Positions 8,656 through 17,055 of a DNA stretch of 64,000 nt are shown here, piece after piece. A model generated the notes under the pieces. The model saw nothing but the letters and a program-made list of their open reading frames with translations. It did no database searches and had not been told where the DNA came from. Both the position numbers and the translations under genes were made by a program. The DNA is from Sedimentitalea nanhaiensis DSM 24252 (GTDB lineage Bacteria; Pseudomonadota; Alphaproteobacteria; Rhodobacterales; Rhodobacteraceae): the NCBI RefSeq assembly GCF_000473225.1, contig NZ_KI421509.1, positions 2,577,741-2,641,740 of the forward strand. The letters run 5' to 3'. Each line of letters starts with the position of its first letter. Positions within the stretch are counted from its first letter, which is position 1.

Positions 8656-8658
8656 TTA

Positions 8659-9258
8659 TTATCTTTCGGACTGTTTCGGATCGTATATCAGCTTAACGCC
8701 ATTCTTGAAAAGCATGTGCAGGTCACCATCCCCGCTTTTTGCAGTGATTTGCATCTTTCCTGCGGTCAGATCGCCAATCGGCCCGGTGGCGGTGACCGTT
8801 CCGGGGCTCTCGACCTCGATCCCGCTGAGCGCGGCATTCAGGGTATCGGTCAGCACCACCAGCCCCGTGGTGGTGTTGAGGCGCACATTGCCGTCGAAGG
8901 TTGCGGTGTCCATGAGCGGATTGAGCGTGCCGCTGTCGGATTTCAAATGGATCTGGCGCCCATCGGCGAGTTTGATCCGGGCCGTCAGGTTGCTGGCGCT
9001 GCCGGGCCTGCCCGCTCCGCCGGGCTGAGCGGCATCCGCAGTGACGATGATTTCTTCGCCCTTGGCGGTGGTGCCGGAAAAGAACGGTTTGGTGACCTGT
9101 TGGTCCCGCATCCGGTTGGTCAGGTCGGTCTCGGCAAACGGAATGGTGGTGCTGATGTCCTGGCTGCGCGACAGTAGAAACAGCGTCGCCAGAATCGCCA
9201 GCGCGGCCAATGGCAGCAGCACCTTGAAAAAGGCCACTGCGCGGGAATATGGGTCCAT
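8659..9258 (-). CDS. lptC: LPS export protein LptC
   Basis: 199 residues with a single N-terminal membrane segment (AVAFFKVLLPLAALAILATLFLL, about residues 8-30) and a periplasmic LptC/OstA-like beta-jellyroll. It docks on LptB2FG and passes LPS to LptA. The family is poorly conserved in sequence; assignment rests on topology, domain style (GTLNPLMDTATFDGNVRLNT) and position directly before lptA. Alphaproteobacterial proteins of this type are often annotated only as 'LPS export ABC transporter periplasmic protein'. Confidence 0.88.
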   Translation of the reverse strand: MDPYSRAVAFFKVLLPLAALAILATLFLLSRSQDISTTIPFAETDLTNRMRDQQVTKPFFSGTTAKGEEIIVTADAAQPGGAGRPGSASNLTARIKLADGRQIHLKSDSGTLNPLMDTATFDGNVRLNTTTGLVVLTDTLNAALSGIEVESPGTVTATGPIGDLTAGKMQITAKSGDGDLHMLFKNGVKLIYDPKQSER

Positions 9259-9272
9259 CGCCGCGCTCCGGT

Positions 9273-10235
9273 TCAGCCCAGACCGACGCGCAGGCAGTCA
9301 TGGATATGCAAGAGTCCCAAAGGCTGCCCCGCGCCGTCCGGGTCCAGCACGAACAGGCAGGTGATCTTGCGCTGGTTCATGATCGCGACCGCCTCTTCGG
9401 CCAGCGCGTCTGGGCCGATGGTGGTCGGCCCGGCGGTCATTACCTCGTCAGCGGTATGTGACAGCAACCCGTCCATCTTGCGCCGCAAATCGCCGTCGGT
9501 GATGATTCCGGCCAGCGACCCGTCGGGCTTGCAGACTCCGGCCACGCCAAATCCCTTCTGGCTGATTTCAATCAGCGTGTCGCTCATGGGTGCGGATTGC
9601 GGCACCAGCGGCAACGCCGAACCGGTATGCATCAGGTCACGTACCTTGGACAGTCGCGCGCCCAGCTTGCCGCCGGGGTGGAAATCGCGGAAATGTTCGG
9701 GGGTAAAGGCGCGGTGCTCCATCAGCGCGACCGCCAGCGCATCGCCCAGCGCCAGGGTCATGGTGGTCGAACTGGTCGGCACGATGCCGGTGCCGCAGGC
9801 CTCGGCTGCCTGGGGCAGAACCAGCGCGACATCGGACTGTTTGAGCAGGGTCGAGTCGGGGCGGCTGGCGACACCGATCAACGGAATGCCGAAGCGGCGG
9901 GTATAGGCGACGACATCCGCCAGTTCCGGGGTTTCGCCGGAATTGGACAGCACCAATGCCACGTCGCCCTGAGCCATCATGCCCAGATCGCCGTGGCTGG
10001 CCTCGGCCGGATGGACGAAATGCGCCGGGGTGCCGGTGCTGGCAAAGGTCGCGGCGATCTTGCGTGCGATATGGCCCGACTTGCCCATTCCACTGATGAT
10101 GACCCGGCCCTTGGCGGCCAGCAACAGTTCGATTGCGCGGTCGAATTCGCTGTTCAGGCTGTTTTCAAGCTGGGTCAGCGCCTCGGCTTCGGTGCGGATG
10201 ACCCGGCGGCCGGTGGTTTGGAATGTACTGGTCAT
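9273..10235 (-). CDS. kdsD: D-arabinose-5-phosphate isomerase (KdsD/KpsF family)
   Basis: 320 residues from the ATG at 10235, which overlaps the rnd stop as ATGA. A longer open frame upstream is just the rnd region out of frame. The enzyme converts ribulose 5-phosphate to arabinose 5-phosphate, the first step to Kdo for LPS core. An N-terminal SIS domain (SGMGKSGHIARKIAATF, SHGDLGMM, LSNSGETPEL) carries the active site. Two CBS repeats (~200-320: VRDLMHTG..., ADEVMTAG...) follow, as in the full-length family. Its place before lptC matches the E. coli kdsD-kdsC-lptC order, but kdsC is not present here. Confidence 0.94.
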   Translation of the reverse strand: MTSTFQTTGRRVIRTEAEALTQLENSLNSEFDRAIELLLAAKGRVIISGMGKSGHIARKIAATFASTGTPAHFVHPAEASHGDLGMMAQGDVALVLSNSGETPELADVVAYTRRFGIPLIGVASRPDSTLLKQSDVALVLPQAAEACGTGIVPTSSTTMTLALGDALAVALMEHRAFTPEHFRDFHPGGKLGARLSKVRDLMHTGSALPLVPQSAPMSDTLIEISQKGFGVAGVCKPDGSLAGIITDGDLRRKMDGLLSHTADEVMTAGPTTIGPDALAEEAVAIMNQRKITCLFVLDPDGAGQPLGLLHIHDCLRVGLG

Positions 10236-10867
10236 GAGTGCGCAAATATGTCGATTTCGGGCCAGCCGGCCAGATCCAGCCGGGCGCGCGTGGGCAGAAA
10301 GTCGAAACAGGCACGGGCCATGTCGCTGCGGCCCTCGCGGGTCAGCCGTTTGTCCAGTTCCTCGCGCAGGCGGTGCAGGTACAGAACATCGGACGCGGCA
10401 TAGTCGAGCTGTGCCGCCGTCAGTTCGGATGCGCCCCAGTCGCTCATCTGTTGCTGCTTGCTGATGTCGACGCCGATCAGCTCCTGGGTCAGGTTTTTCA
10501 GCCCGTGCCGGTCGGTATAGGTGCGGATCAGCCGGGACGCGATCTTGGTGCAATAGACCGGCGCCGCGAGGGCACCAAAGGCGTTGTACATCGCAGCGAT
10601 GTCGAACCGGCCAAAGTGGAACAGTTTCAGCACATCGGGATCTTCCAGCATCGCGCAGAGGTTCGGGGCCTCGGTCTGACCGATGGCGACCTGCACGATA
10701 TGCGCATTGCCGTCGCCGCCGGACATCTGAATCACGCACAGCCGGTCACGGTGCGGGTTCAGCCCCATGGTTTCACAGTCGATGGCGACGACCGGTCCCA
10801 GATCCAGCCCGTCAGGCAGGTCGTTTTGGTAAAGGTGATTGGCCAAGGGGGCATCCTCTGTCTGCAT
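10232..10867 (-). CDS. rnd: Ribonuclease D, short exonuclease-only form
   Basis: 211 residues, about half of E. coli RNase D, because the HRDC domains are absent; this short form is usual in alphaproteobacteria. The DEDDy catalytic residues are visible: Asp and Glu in VVAIDCETMGL, Asp in FHFGRFDIAAM, and Tyr/Asp in DYAASDVLYL. It should trim 3' ends of tRNA and other structured RNAs in the cytoplasm. It is the first gene of the rnd-kdsD-lptC-lptA-lptB unit and overlaps kdsD by four bases. Its promoter must lie in the 134-bp gap shared with the divergent acyl-CoA dehydrogenase. Confidence 0.92.
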   Translation of the reverse strand: MQTEDAPLANHLYQNDLPDGLDLGPVVAIDCETMGLNPHRDRLCVIQMSGGDGNAHIVQVAIGQTEAPNLCAMLEDPDVLKLFHFGRFDIAAMYNAFGALAAPVYCTKIASRLIRTYTDRHGLKNLTQELIGVDISKQQQMSDWGASELTAAQLDYAASDVLYLHRLREELDKRLTREGRSDMARACFDFLPTRARLDLAGWPEIDIFAHS

Positions 10868-11001
10868 GGGGCGAGTGGGTTCAGGTCGAGATAGGCGCTT
10901 TGGCGTGCAAACTCAACTGCCGCAGGGTCACGGGCGGCAACAACTGGCGTCCGTTCAAAGATGGCGGTTAAAGTGGCGTTGACAAACCGGGGAGGGATGC
11001 C

Positions 11002-12732
11002 ATGCGCGCCTATGATCGTGAGGATTTGCAGTTTCAGCTGTGGGACGTCGCCGGGCTGGGCGATCTGATTGCCGGCAGCGATCTGGACCGGGACGCGGTC
11101 AACGGCATTCTCGATACGGCGGATCAGATTGGCAGCGACTTCTTCCTGCCTATCGGACGCGAGATAGATGAAAACGAACCGCAGTTTGTCGACGGTCGGG
11201 CGGTGCTGCCCGATGTGGTGAAACCTGCGGTGGACGCCTTTGTGCGGGCCGGGTTCATTGGTGCCGGATTTCAGCCGGAACATGGCGGCATGGGCCTGCC
11301 GGAAACCGTGCATCAGGCGGCGGCGTTTGTATTGGCGGCCTCGAACGTGTCGCTTTCGGGATATGGCATGCTGACGGTGGGCGCGGGGCGGCTGATTCAG
11401 AGTTTCGGCACCGATAGGCAGAAGCGGACCTATCTGGAGCCCATGGTCGAGGGGCGGTTTTTTGGCACCATGTGCCTGAGCGAGCCGCAGGCAGGATCGT
11501 CGCTGTCTGACATCGCCACCCGTGCCGAGCCGATGGAGGATGGGCGATATCAGATCATCGGTCGCAAGATGTGGATCTCGGCCGGTGCGCACGAGCTGAG
11601 CGAAAACATCGTGCATCTGGTGTTGGCCAAGATCCCGGGCGGGCCGCCCGGCGTCAAGGGGATTTCGTTGTTCATTGTGCCCAGGCTGCGCGACGATGGT
11701 GCAACCAATGATGTGACGCTGGCCGGGCTGAACCATAAGATGGGTTATCGCGCCACCACCAATTGCGCGTTGAATTTCGGCGAGGCGGGCGGATGTATCG
11801 GAGAACTGCTGGGCGAGCCGCACAACGGGCTGTCCTATATGTTCCAGATGATGAACGAAGCCCGGATCGGGGTCGGCATGGGGGCCACGGCGCTGGGGCA
11901 GGCCGGGTATCAGGCATCGCTGGCCTATGCGCGGGACCGCCCGCAGGGGCGCGCGCCGACGGCCAAGGATCCGACGGCCAAACAGGTGGCGATCATCGAT
12001 CATGCCGATGTGCGCCGGTTGCTTCTGGCGCAGAAAGCTGCGGTTGAACCGGCGCTGGCGCTGGCGATTATGTGTGCGACGCTGGTGGATCGCGAGCGGG
12101 CCGGGGATGTGAAAGCGAAAGCGTTGCTGGGCCTGCTGACGCCGGTGGCCAAATCCTGGCCTTCGGAATTCTGTCTGGAAGCCAATAAACACGCGATTCA
12201 GGTGTTGGGAGGGGCCGGGTACACGCGGGATTATCCGGTGGAACGGTATTACCGCGACAACCGGCTGAATCCGATCCACGAGGGGACACATGGGATTCAA
12301 GGGATGGATCTGCTGGGCCGCAAAGTGCTGATCGACGGCGGCGCCGGGTTTGGCGCGCTGGCGGATCGGATCCGAATGGATATTGCGGAAGGTGGCGAAT
12401 TTGACGCTCCGCTGGAACAGGCGCTGACTCGGCTGGAGCAGGTCACCAGGCATTTGGCTGCACAGGTTGGGGCGGCGCCGGATCGCGGGCTGGCCAATGC
12501 GACATTGTACCTGGATTGTTTTGGCCATGTGATCATGGGATGGATGTGGCTGCGCATCACGCAAGCGGCGCAAAAATGCACCGCGCGGGATGGCGACAGC
12601 GATTTTCTGCGCGGCAAACATCAGGCGGCACGGTATTACTTTGCCCGGGAGTTGCCGCGCACGGAGGGATGGTCCGCGACGTTGCTGGGCAACGATCAGA
12701 CCGCATTCGACATGCAGGCCGACTGGTTTTAA
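11002..12732 (+). CDS. Acyl-CoA dehydrogenase, large (DmdC-like) subfamily
   Basis: 576 residues, longer than classical ~380-residue acyl-CoA dehydrogenases. The extra C-terminal domain (from ~470) is the type seen in DmdC/AidB-side families. FAD/substrate motifs include GTMCLSEPQAGSS and KMWISAG. The probable catalytic base is the Glu of NPIHEGTHGIQGMD near residue 425. The enzyme would oxidise an acyl-CoA to the enoyl-CoA, passing electrons to ETF. In Roseobacters this subfamily includes methylmercaptopropionyl-CoA dehydrogenases of DMSP breakdown, but several paralogues with other substrates exist and no dmd gene is beside it. The RBS is GGGGAGGG. The gene stands alone, ending 7 bases before the end of fliI. 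Confidence 0.8.
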   Translation: MRAYDREDLQFQLWDVAGLGDLIAGSDLDRDAVNGILDTADQIGSDFFLPIGREIDENEPQFVDGRAVLPDVVKPAVDAFVRAGFIGAGFQPEHGGMGLPETVHQAAAFVLAASNVSLSGYGMLTVGAGRLIQSFGTDRQKRTYLEPMVEGRFFGTMCLSEPQAGSSLSDIATRAEPMEDGRYQIIGRKMWISAGAHELSENIVHLVLAKIPGGPPGVKGISLFIVPRLRDDGATNDVTLAGLNHKMGYRATTNCALNFGEAGGCIGELLGEPHNGLSYMFQMMNEARIGVGMGATALGQAGYQASLAYARDRPQGRAPTAKDPTAKQVAIIDHADVRRLLLAQKAAVEPALALAIMCATLVDRERAGDVKAKALLGLLTPVAKSWPSEFCLEANKHAIQVLGGAGYTRDYPVERYYRDNRLNPIHEGTHGIQGMDLLGRKVLIDGGAGFGALADRIRMDIAEGGEFDAPLEQALTRLEQVTRHLAAQVGAAPDRGLANATLYLDCFGHVIMGWMWLRITQAAQKCTARDGDSDFLRGKHQAARYYFARELPRTEGWSATLLGNDQTAFDMQADWF

Positions 12733-12739
12733 GCCGCGC

Positions 12740-14083
12740 CTAACGCCTGCGTCGGTCTGACGTTCCAGCAGATCGGCGCAGAATCAGGCCCAGATTGTCA
12801 AAGCTGTTGCGGATGCTGTCCGGTTCCGGTCTGGCAAAAAAGGCGTCGAGGTCGGGCCAAGCGCGGATGGCCTGATCGACAACCGGGTCGGCACCTTCGG
12901 TATAGAGGCCGGCCTTGATCATCACCTCGGATTGTTCATAGGCGCCCAGCAACCTGCGTACCTCCGAGATCATCGCGTTCTCGGCATCGCTGGCGGCGTC
13001 GGGCAGGCTGCGCGAGACCGATTTGCTGACATCCACGGCAGGGAATCGTCCCCGTTCCGCGATGTCGCGGCTGAGCACGATATGTCCGTCCAGTACTCCG
13101 CGCAGAATATCGGCGATGGGTTCGTCCATGTCCGACCCGGCCACCAGAACGCTGAAGACGGCTGTGATATGCCCGTGCCCCGCGCATCCGGGGCCTGCGC
13201 GCTCGCAAAGTGCGGTGATCAGGGGCGTGACCGAGGGGGGAAAGCCGCGCAGGGCGGGTGCCTCGCCGCCAGCCACGGCGATTTCACGATGCGCTTCGGC
13301 AAAGCGGGTCACCGAATCGGCGAGAAACAGAACGTTTAGCCCCTGGTCGCGGAAAAATTCGGCCACGGTCATCGCCGCCCAGGCACATCGCCGCCGGGTT
13401 AGCGCCGATTGATCCGAGGTTGCGGCCACAACCACCGCGCGTTGCATGCCCTGCGGGCCAAGGACCCGGTCGACAAAATCGTTCACCTCGCGACCCCGCT
13501 CGCCGATCAATGCGATCACCACGACATCGGCCATCATGTTGCGGGCAAGCTGCGCCAACAGGCTGGATTTTCCGACACCCGAGCCTGCAAACAGCCCAAT
13601 GCGCTGACCCTGCACGATGGGCAGCATGGTGTTCAGCACCGACAGCCCGGTACCTACCCTTTCGCCGAGCGGCTGGCGTTCGACGGCCGGCGGTGGCGAT
13701 GCCATCAGATCCTTGGCGTCGGGACCGCGCAACAACGGTTTACCATCCAGCGCCGCACCGAACGGGTCCACCACCCGCCCGATCCAGTGATCGCCCGGTG
13801 CAAATCGGCGAGTTCGGTGTAGAATTGCCCGGTCGCCGATCGCAACCCCGTCGGGGGCGGAATCCGGCAACATATGTATAGTGCCTTGTTCGATCTGCAG
13901 AACCTCACCCGCCAACGGAGTGCCGGATTTGCGTTTGAGCACGAGATGATCGCCGATATGGGCGTCATCGGCGAGGCCGGAAATCTGCACCGATCCGCCC
14001 CGCACACTTGCGACACGTCCCATCGGCCGCACCAACCGGGCATCGGCAATTTCGCTGCCCAGAATTTTCAGATCGACGTTCAC
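12740..14083 (-). CDS. fliI: Flagellar type III export ATPase FliI
   Basis: 447 residues from a GTG at 14083 preceded by AAAGGAG; upstream reading would run into the divergent flgB and is not used. FliI is the hexameric ATPase energising export of flagellar rod, hook and filament subunits. Visible are the Walker A GLFAGSGVGKSSL, Walker B VLFLADSVTRFAEAHRE, and the F1-beta-like RGFPPSVTPLI region. A Cys-rich stretch CERAGPGCAGHGHIT replaces the usual ER(A/S)G...GSIT loop. It is alone on its strand and divergent from flgB across an 88-bp intergenic region holding a CtrA-like site. Confidence 0.95.
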   Translation of the reverse strand: MNVDLKILGSEIADARLVRPMGRVASVRGGSVQISGLADDAHIGDHLVLKRKSGTPLAGEVLQIEQGTIHMLPDSAPDGVAIGDRAILHRTRRFAPGDHWIGRVVDPFGAALDGKPLLRGPDAKDLMASPPPAVERQPLGERVGTGLSVLNTMLPIVQGQRIGLFAGSGVGKSSLLAQLARNMMADVVVIALIGERGREVNDFVDRVLGPQGMQRAVVVAATSDQSALTRRRCAWAAMTVAEFFRDQGLNVLFLADSVTRFAEAHREIAVAGGEAPALRGFPPSVTPLITALCERAGPGCAGHGHITAVFSVLVAGSDMDEPIADILRGVLDGHIVLSRDIAERGRFPAVDVSKSVSRSLPDAASDAENAMISEVRRLLGAYEQSEVMIKAGLYTEGADPVVDQAIRAWPDLDAFFARPEPDSIRNSFDNLGLILRRSAGTSDRRRR

Positions 14084-14133
14084 GGCCCTGATCTCCTTTG
14101 GTTCCCTGACAACCCTTTCTAAAGGAATCGGGG

Positions 14134-14148
14134 TTAAGCCTTGGTTGA
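14134..14148 (+). promoter_or_regulatory. CtrA-type binding site candidate between fliI and flgB
   Basis: TTAA, seven bases, TTGA: one mismatch from the CtrA consensus TTAA-N7-TTAA. It lies 24 bases before the flgB start and 51 before the fliI start. CtrA is the known activator of flagellar genes in Rhodobacteraceae. A second near-match sits in the other divergent flagellar gap (29319-29333). Confidence 0.45.
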
Positions 14149-14171
14149 AATTGATCGAGGGAGAAGCCCCG

Positions 14172-14558
14172 ATGTTCCAAGGATTGAACGTCTTTAAGAC
14201 TGCGCACGCGATGGCAACACATGCCGGACAACGCCAGGCGATTGTCGCGCAGAACGTCGCGAACGCCGACACGCCGGATTACAAGGCGCGCGATATCAAA
14301 CCCTTTGCCGAGGTGTTCCAAGGCGACGCTTCTGCCGGAATGCGGGCCAGCCGCGCCGGGCACCTTGGCGGTGCGGCCGTGTCGGGCGGCGCTTGGCAGA
14401 CTTTTACGTCGGAGGAACAGACCGACCCTAACGGAAATTCCGTCTCGGTCGAGCTCGAGTTGCTGAAAGGAGTCGAAATCAAACGCCAGCATGACCGCGC
14501 GCTGGCGATCTATAAATCTTCGCTGTCGATTCTGCGTACCAGCCTGGGCCGAGGTTAG
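14172..14558 (+). CDS. flgB: Flagellar basal-body rod protein FlgB
   Basis: 128 residues from ATG 14172 (GGGAGA eight bases upstream); a TTG at 14145 would add nine residues and overlap the CtrA-like box. FlgB is a proximal rod subunit. The rod-protein signature is clear: AIVAQNVANADTPDYKARDI near the N-terminus (Asn-Val-Ala-Asn-x-x-Thr-Pro) and a C-terminal amphipathic helix. Exported by the flagellar T3SS without cleavage. First gene of the flgBC-fliEQ-flgFGAH unit. Confidence 0.93.
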   Translation: MFQGLNVFKTAHAMATHAGQRQAIVAQNVANADTPDYKARDIKPFAEVFQGDASAGMRASRAGHLGGAAVSGGAWQTFTSEEQTDPNGNSVSVELELLKGVEIKRQHDRALAIYKSSLSILRTSLGRG

Positions 14559-14568
14559 GGATAGGGAG

Positions 14569-14958
14569 ATGAGCGAATTTTCAAAGGCCCTTTCGGTTTC
14601 CGCCAGCGCCCTCAAGGCTCAGGCCACGCGTTTGCGCCATGTGTCGGAGAATATCTCGAACGCGGACACACCGGGGTATCGGCGCAAGACCGTGTCATTC
14701 GAAGCCACGCGCGGACTGTCCGATACCGATGCGGTCACCGTGGGCCGGGTTCAGCTGGATCAGACGGATTTGGACAGGGTGTACGATCCATCCCATCCGC
14801 TGGCCGATGATACGGGTCATTTTGACGGCTCCAACGTCGATCTGATGATCGAAATCGCTGACGCCCGAGAAGCTCAGCGCAGCTATGAGGCCAATCTGAA
14901 AATGTTCGACCAGTCCCGGCAGATGTCTGCCGGCCTGATGGATTTGTTGCGAAAATAA
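14569..14958 (+). CDS. flgC: Flagellar basal-body rod protein FlgC
   Basis: 129 residues from ATG 14569 with RBS ATAGGGAG; an in-frame start at 14491 lies inside flgB and is rejected. Proximal rod subunit. N-terminal rod motif RLRHVSENISNADTPGYRRK, and the C-terminal FlgC-typical NVDLMIEIADAREAQRSYEANLKMF split around Glu/Ala-rich helix. Ten bases separate it from flgB and 12 from fliE, so the three are cotranscribed. Confidence 0.94.
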   Translation: MSEFSKALSVSASALKAQATRLRHVSENISNADTPGYRRKTVSFEATRGLSDTDAVTVGRVQLDQTDLDRVYDPSHPLADDTGHFDGSNVDLMIEIADAREAQRSYEANLKMFDQSRQMSAGLMDLLRK

Positions 14959-14970
14959 AGGAGATCCAGA

Positions 14971-15261
14971 ATGGATGTTCGCTCACTCTCTGCCGTTCAA
15001 AACTATGGTGCGGCCAAACCCGCGACCCAGCCAGACCCCGAATCCGGGGGCGCTGGGGCGCAGATCAAGACCGCCTTTCAGGATTTTGCCGCCACGTTGC
15101 AGCGCGGCGAGGAAACCGCGATGGCGGCGATGACCGGCGATGCCGACCCCCATGCGCTGGTGCAGGCGCTGGCACAGACCGAACTGGCCGTGGAAACCGC
15201 GATCACGGTCCGAAACAAGGTCGTCGAAGCCTATCAGGAAATCCTGCGGATGCCGGTCTGA
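14971..15261 (+). CDS. fliE: Flagellar hook-basal body complex protein FliE
   Basis: 96 residues, normal for FliE, which joins the MS ring to the proximal rod. It is preceded by a strong AAAGGAGA. Recognisable features are the Gly/Ala-rich N-terminus, IKTAFQDFAATLQRGEE and the conserved C-terminal helix LAQTELAVETAITVRNKVVEAYQEILRMPV (read as consecutive shorter motifs TELAVETA, RNKVVEAYQEI). Sits between flgC and fliQ, an order common in Roseobacter flagellar clusters. Confidence 0.92.
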   Translation: MDVRSLSAVQNYGAAKPATQPDPESGGAGAQIKTAFQDFAATLQRGEETAMAAMTGDADPHALVQALAQTELAVETAITVRNKVVEAYQEILRMPV

Positions 15262-15263
15262 CT

Positions 15264-15536
15264 ATGCTGAACGAGGGTGTCTTTTTCGATACTATGCGCC
15301 AGGGTCTGTGGGTTGCGGTGAGCATATCGATCCCGATCCTGACTGTGGCGCTGGTGACCGGCCTGGTGATCGGCCTGTTTCAGGCCTTGACGTCGATCCA
15401 GGAAATGACACTGACATTTGTGCCGAAATTGGCAGCCATCGTCATCGTGTTCTGGTTGTCCATGGGCTTTATGACCCAATCGCTGGTGTCGTTCTTTGAT
15501 GGCCATATCATCCCCTTGATTGTTGGAGGTTCGTAA
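15264..15536 (+). CDS. fliQ: Flagellar export-gate protein FliQ
   Basis: 90 residues with two membrane helices (about 15-37 and 53-75). FliQ, with FliP and FliR, forms the export gate of the flagellar type III apparatus. Typical features are ISIPILTVALVTGLVIGLFQALTSIQE and the short charged loop EMTLTFVPKL. It starts 2 bases after fliE and its stop overlaps the flgF start by one base (TAATG). fliP (31900) and fliR (20774) are elsewhere in the same cluster, so all gate parts are present. Confidence 0.95.
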   Translation: MLNEGVFFDTMRQGLWVAVSISIPILTVALVTGLVIGLFQALTSIQEMTLTFVPKLAAIVIVFWLSMGFMTQSLVSFFDGHIIPLIVGGS

Positions 15537-16249
15537 TGGACGCAGCCAGCTATGTTACCCTGTCCCGCCAATCCGGTTTGATGCGCGAAATGCGTATCGT
15601 TGCCAATAATATCGCCAATGCGGCCACGACCGGCTATCGGCAGGAAGGGTTGATTTTTTCGGAGTTTGTCGAATCCGCCCCGGACCAGTCCTCGCTGTCG
15701 ATGAGTCAGGCACGGGTGCGTAACACGTCGATGGCGCAAGGGGCGCTGACCCAGACCAACGGCACATTCGATTTCGCCATTGAAGGCGACGGATTCTTTA
15801 TGGTCGAAACGGAGGCAGGCGAGCGCCTGACCCGCGCCGGGAGTTTTTCCTCGAATGCGGATGGCGATCTGGTCACCATGAACGGACAGCGAGTGCTGGA
15901 TGCCGGCGGCGCGCCTGTTTTTGTACCGCCTGGCGTTGCGGGTATCAGTGTCGCGGCAGATGGCACTCTCAGCGCCGACGGGCAGTTGTTGGGCCAGATC
16001 GGTCTTTTCCAACCCATAGACCCGCTAGGCATGGTGCGCGAGGACGGGGTGATGTTCCGTGCCGACGCAGGCGTCGATCCGGCCGAGAACGCCACGGTCC
16101 TTCAGGGATTTGTCGAGGGATCGAACGTGAATCCAATTCTGCAGGTGTCGCGCATGATCGAAATTCAGCGGGCCTATGAAATGGGCCAGAGTTTTCTGGA
16201 AACCGAAGACCAGCGCATCCGCAACGCAGTCAAAACCCTGATCAAGTGA
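15536..16249 (+). CDS. flgF: Flagellar basal-body rod protein FlgF
   Basis: 237 residues. FlgF is the junction protein between proximal and distal rod. N-terminal rod motif MRIVANNIANAATTGYRQEG, central FDFAIEGDGFFMVET typical of FlgF/FlgG/FlgE, and a C-terminal ...MIEIQRAYEMGQSFLE helix. Translation is coupled to fliQ by a one-base overlap. The product is a T3SS substrate without signal peptide. Confidence 0.93.
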   Translation: MDAASYVTLSRQSGLMREMRIVANNIANAATTGYRQEGLIFSEFVESAPDQSSLSMSQARVRNTSMAQGALTQTNGTFDFAIEGDGFFMVETEAGERLTRAGSFSSNADGDLVTMNGQRVLDAGGAPVFVPPGVAGISVAADGTLSADGQLLGQIGLFQPIDPLGMVREDGVMFRADAGVDPAENATVLQGFVEGSNVNPILQVSRMIEIQRAYEMGQSFLETEDQRIRNAVKTLIK

Positions 16250-16269
16250 CCTGAGCAAAGGAGAATCCT

Positions 16270-17055
16270 ATGCGTGCCCTGAAGATAGCAGCCACCGGGA
16301 TGAGTGCGCAGCAAATGCGCGTCGAGACGATTTCCAACAACCTGGCGAACATGAACACGACCGGGTATAACGCCCGGCGGGCCGAGTTTTCGGATCTGCA
16401 TTATCAGCAGGTTAGTCGCGCAGGCACGGTCAGCGCTTCGGACGGTACGGTATTGCCGACCGGTGTTCAGCTGGGCCTGGGTGTTCGCCCGAGTTCGGTC
16501 ACGGTCAATCTCGCGCAGGGTGCACTGGGCGAAACCGGCAACGATCTGGATGTCGCCATCGAGGGCAAGGGCTATCTGGAACTGACGTTGCCATCGGGCC
16601 AGTCGGCCTACACTCGCGACGGTAGCCTAAAGCGCTCTGCCGAAGGGTTGATTGTGACCTCGGACGGCCATGCGGTTGAACCCGAAATTGTCATCCCCAC
16701 AGATGCACGCAGCATTTCAATCAATTCGGCGGGTGAAGTCTGGGCCTATTTCGACGATACCGCAGAAGGTCAGTTGCTGGGGGAGTTCACGCTGGCGGAT
16801 TTCACCAATGCAAAGGGTCTGGAGGCGATCGGCAGCAACCTGTTCGTGGAAACCGAAGCGTCTGGTCCGGCTCTGGTCGCCACACCGGGTGAGGATGGGC
16901 TGGGAACCTTGCGACAGGGATATCTGGAGGCCAGTTCGGTTGATGCTGTACGTGAGGTCACCGAACTGATCGAAGCGCAGCGTGGCTATGAAATGAACGC
17001 CAAGGTGATTTCGGCCGTCGATCAAATGATGAGCGCCACGACGCAGGTGCGCTGA
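16270..17055 (+). CDS. flgG: Flagellar distal rod protein FlgG
   Basis: 261 residues, the standard length. It forms the distal rod that passes through the P and L rings. Features: MRALKIAATGMSAQQMR start, ISNNLANMNTTGYNARR rod motif, LDVAIEGKGYLEL and the C-terminal VTELIEAQRGYEMNAKV. RBS AAAGGAGA precedes it. The last base overlaps the start of flgA. Confidence 0.96.
   Translation: MRALKIAATGMSAQQMRVETISNNLANMNTTGYNARRAEFSDLHYQQVSRAGTVSASDGTVLPTGVQLGLGVRPSSVTVNLAQGALGETGNDLDVAIEGKGYLELTLPSGQSAYTRDGSLKRSAEGLIVTSDGHAVEPEIVIPTDARSISINSAGEVWAYFDDTAEGQLLGEFTLADFTNAKGLEAIGSNLFVETEASGPALVATPGEDGLGTLRQGYLEASSVDAVREVTELIEAQRGYEMNAKVISAVDQMMSATTQVR

Noticed and set aside
10236-10739. KdsD frame open upstream to 10739
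   Set aside because: It runs through the rnd gene out of frame; the ATG at 10235 has the ATGA overlap and the family start.
12621-12759. Antisense 620-residue frame over the acyl-CoA dehydrogenase
   Set aside because: Same GC-rich shadow effect; the sense strand encodes an intact enzyme with all motifs.
14084-14272. N-terminal extension of fliI to 14272 (510 residues)
   Set aside because: It would overlap the divergent flgB. A GTG at 14083 has an ideal AAAGGAG and gives the usual 447 residues.
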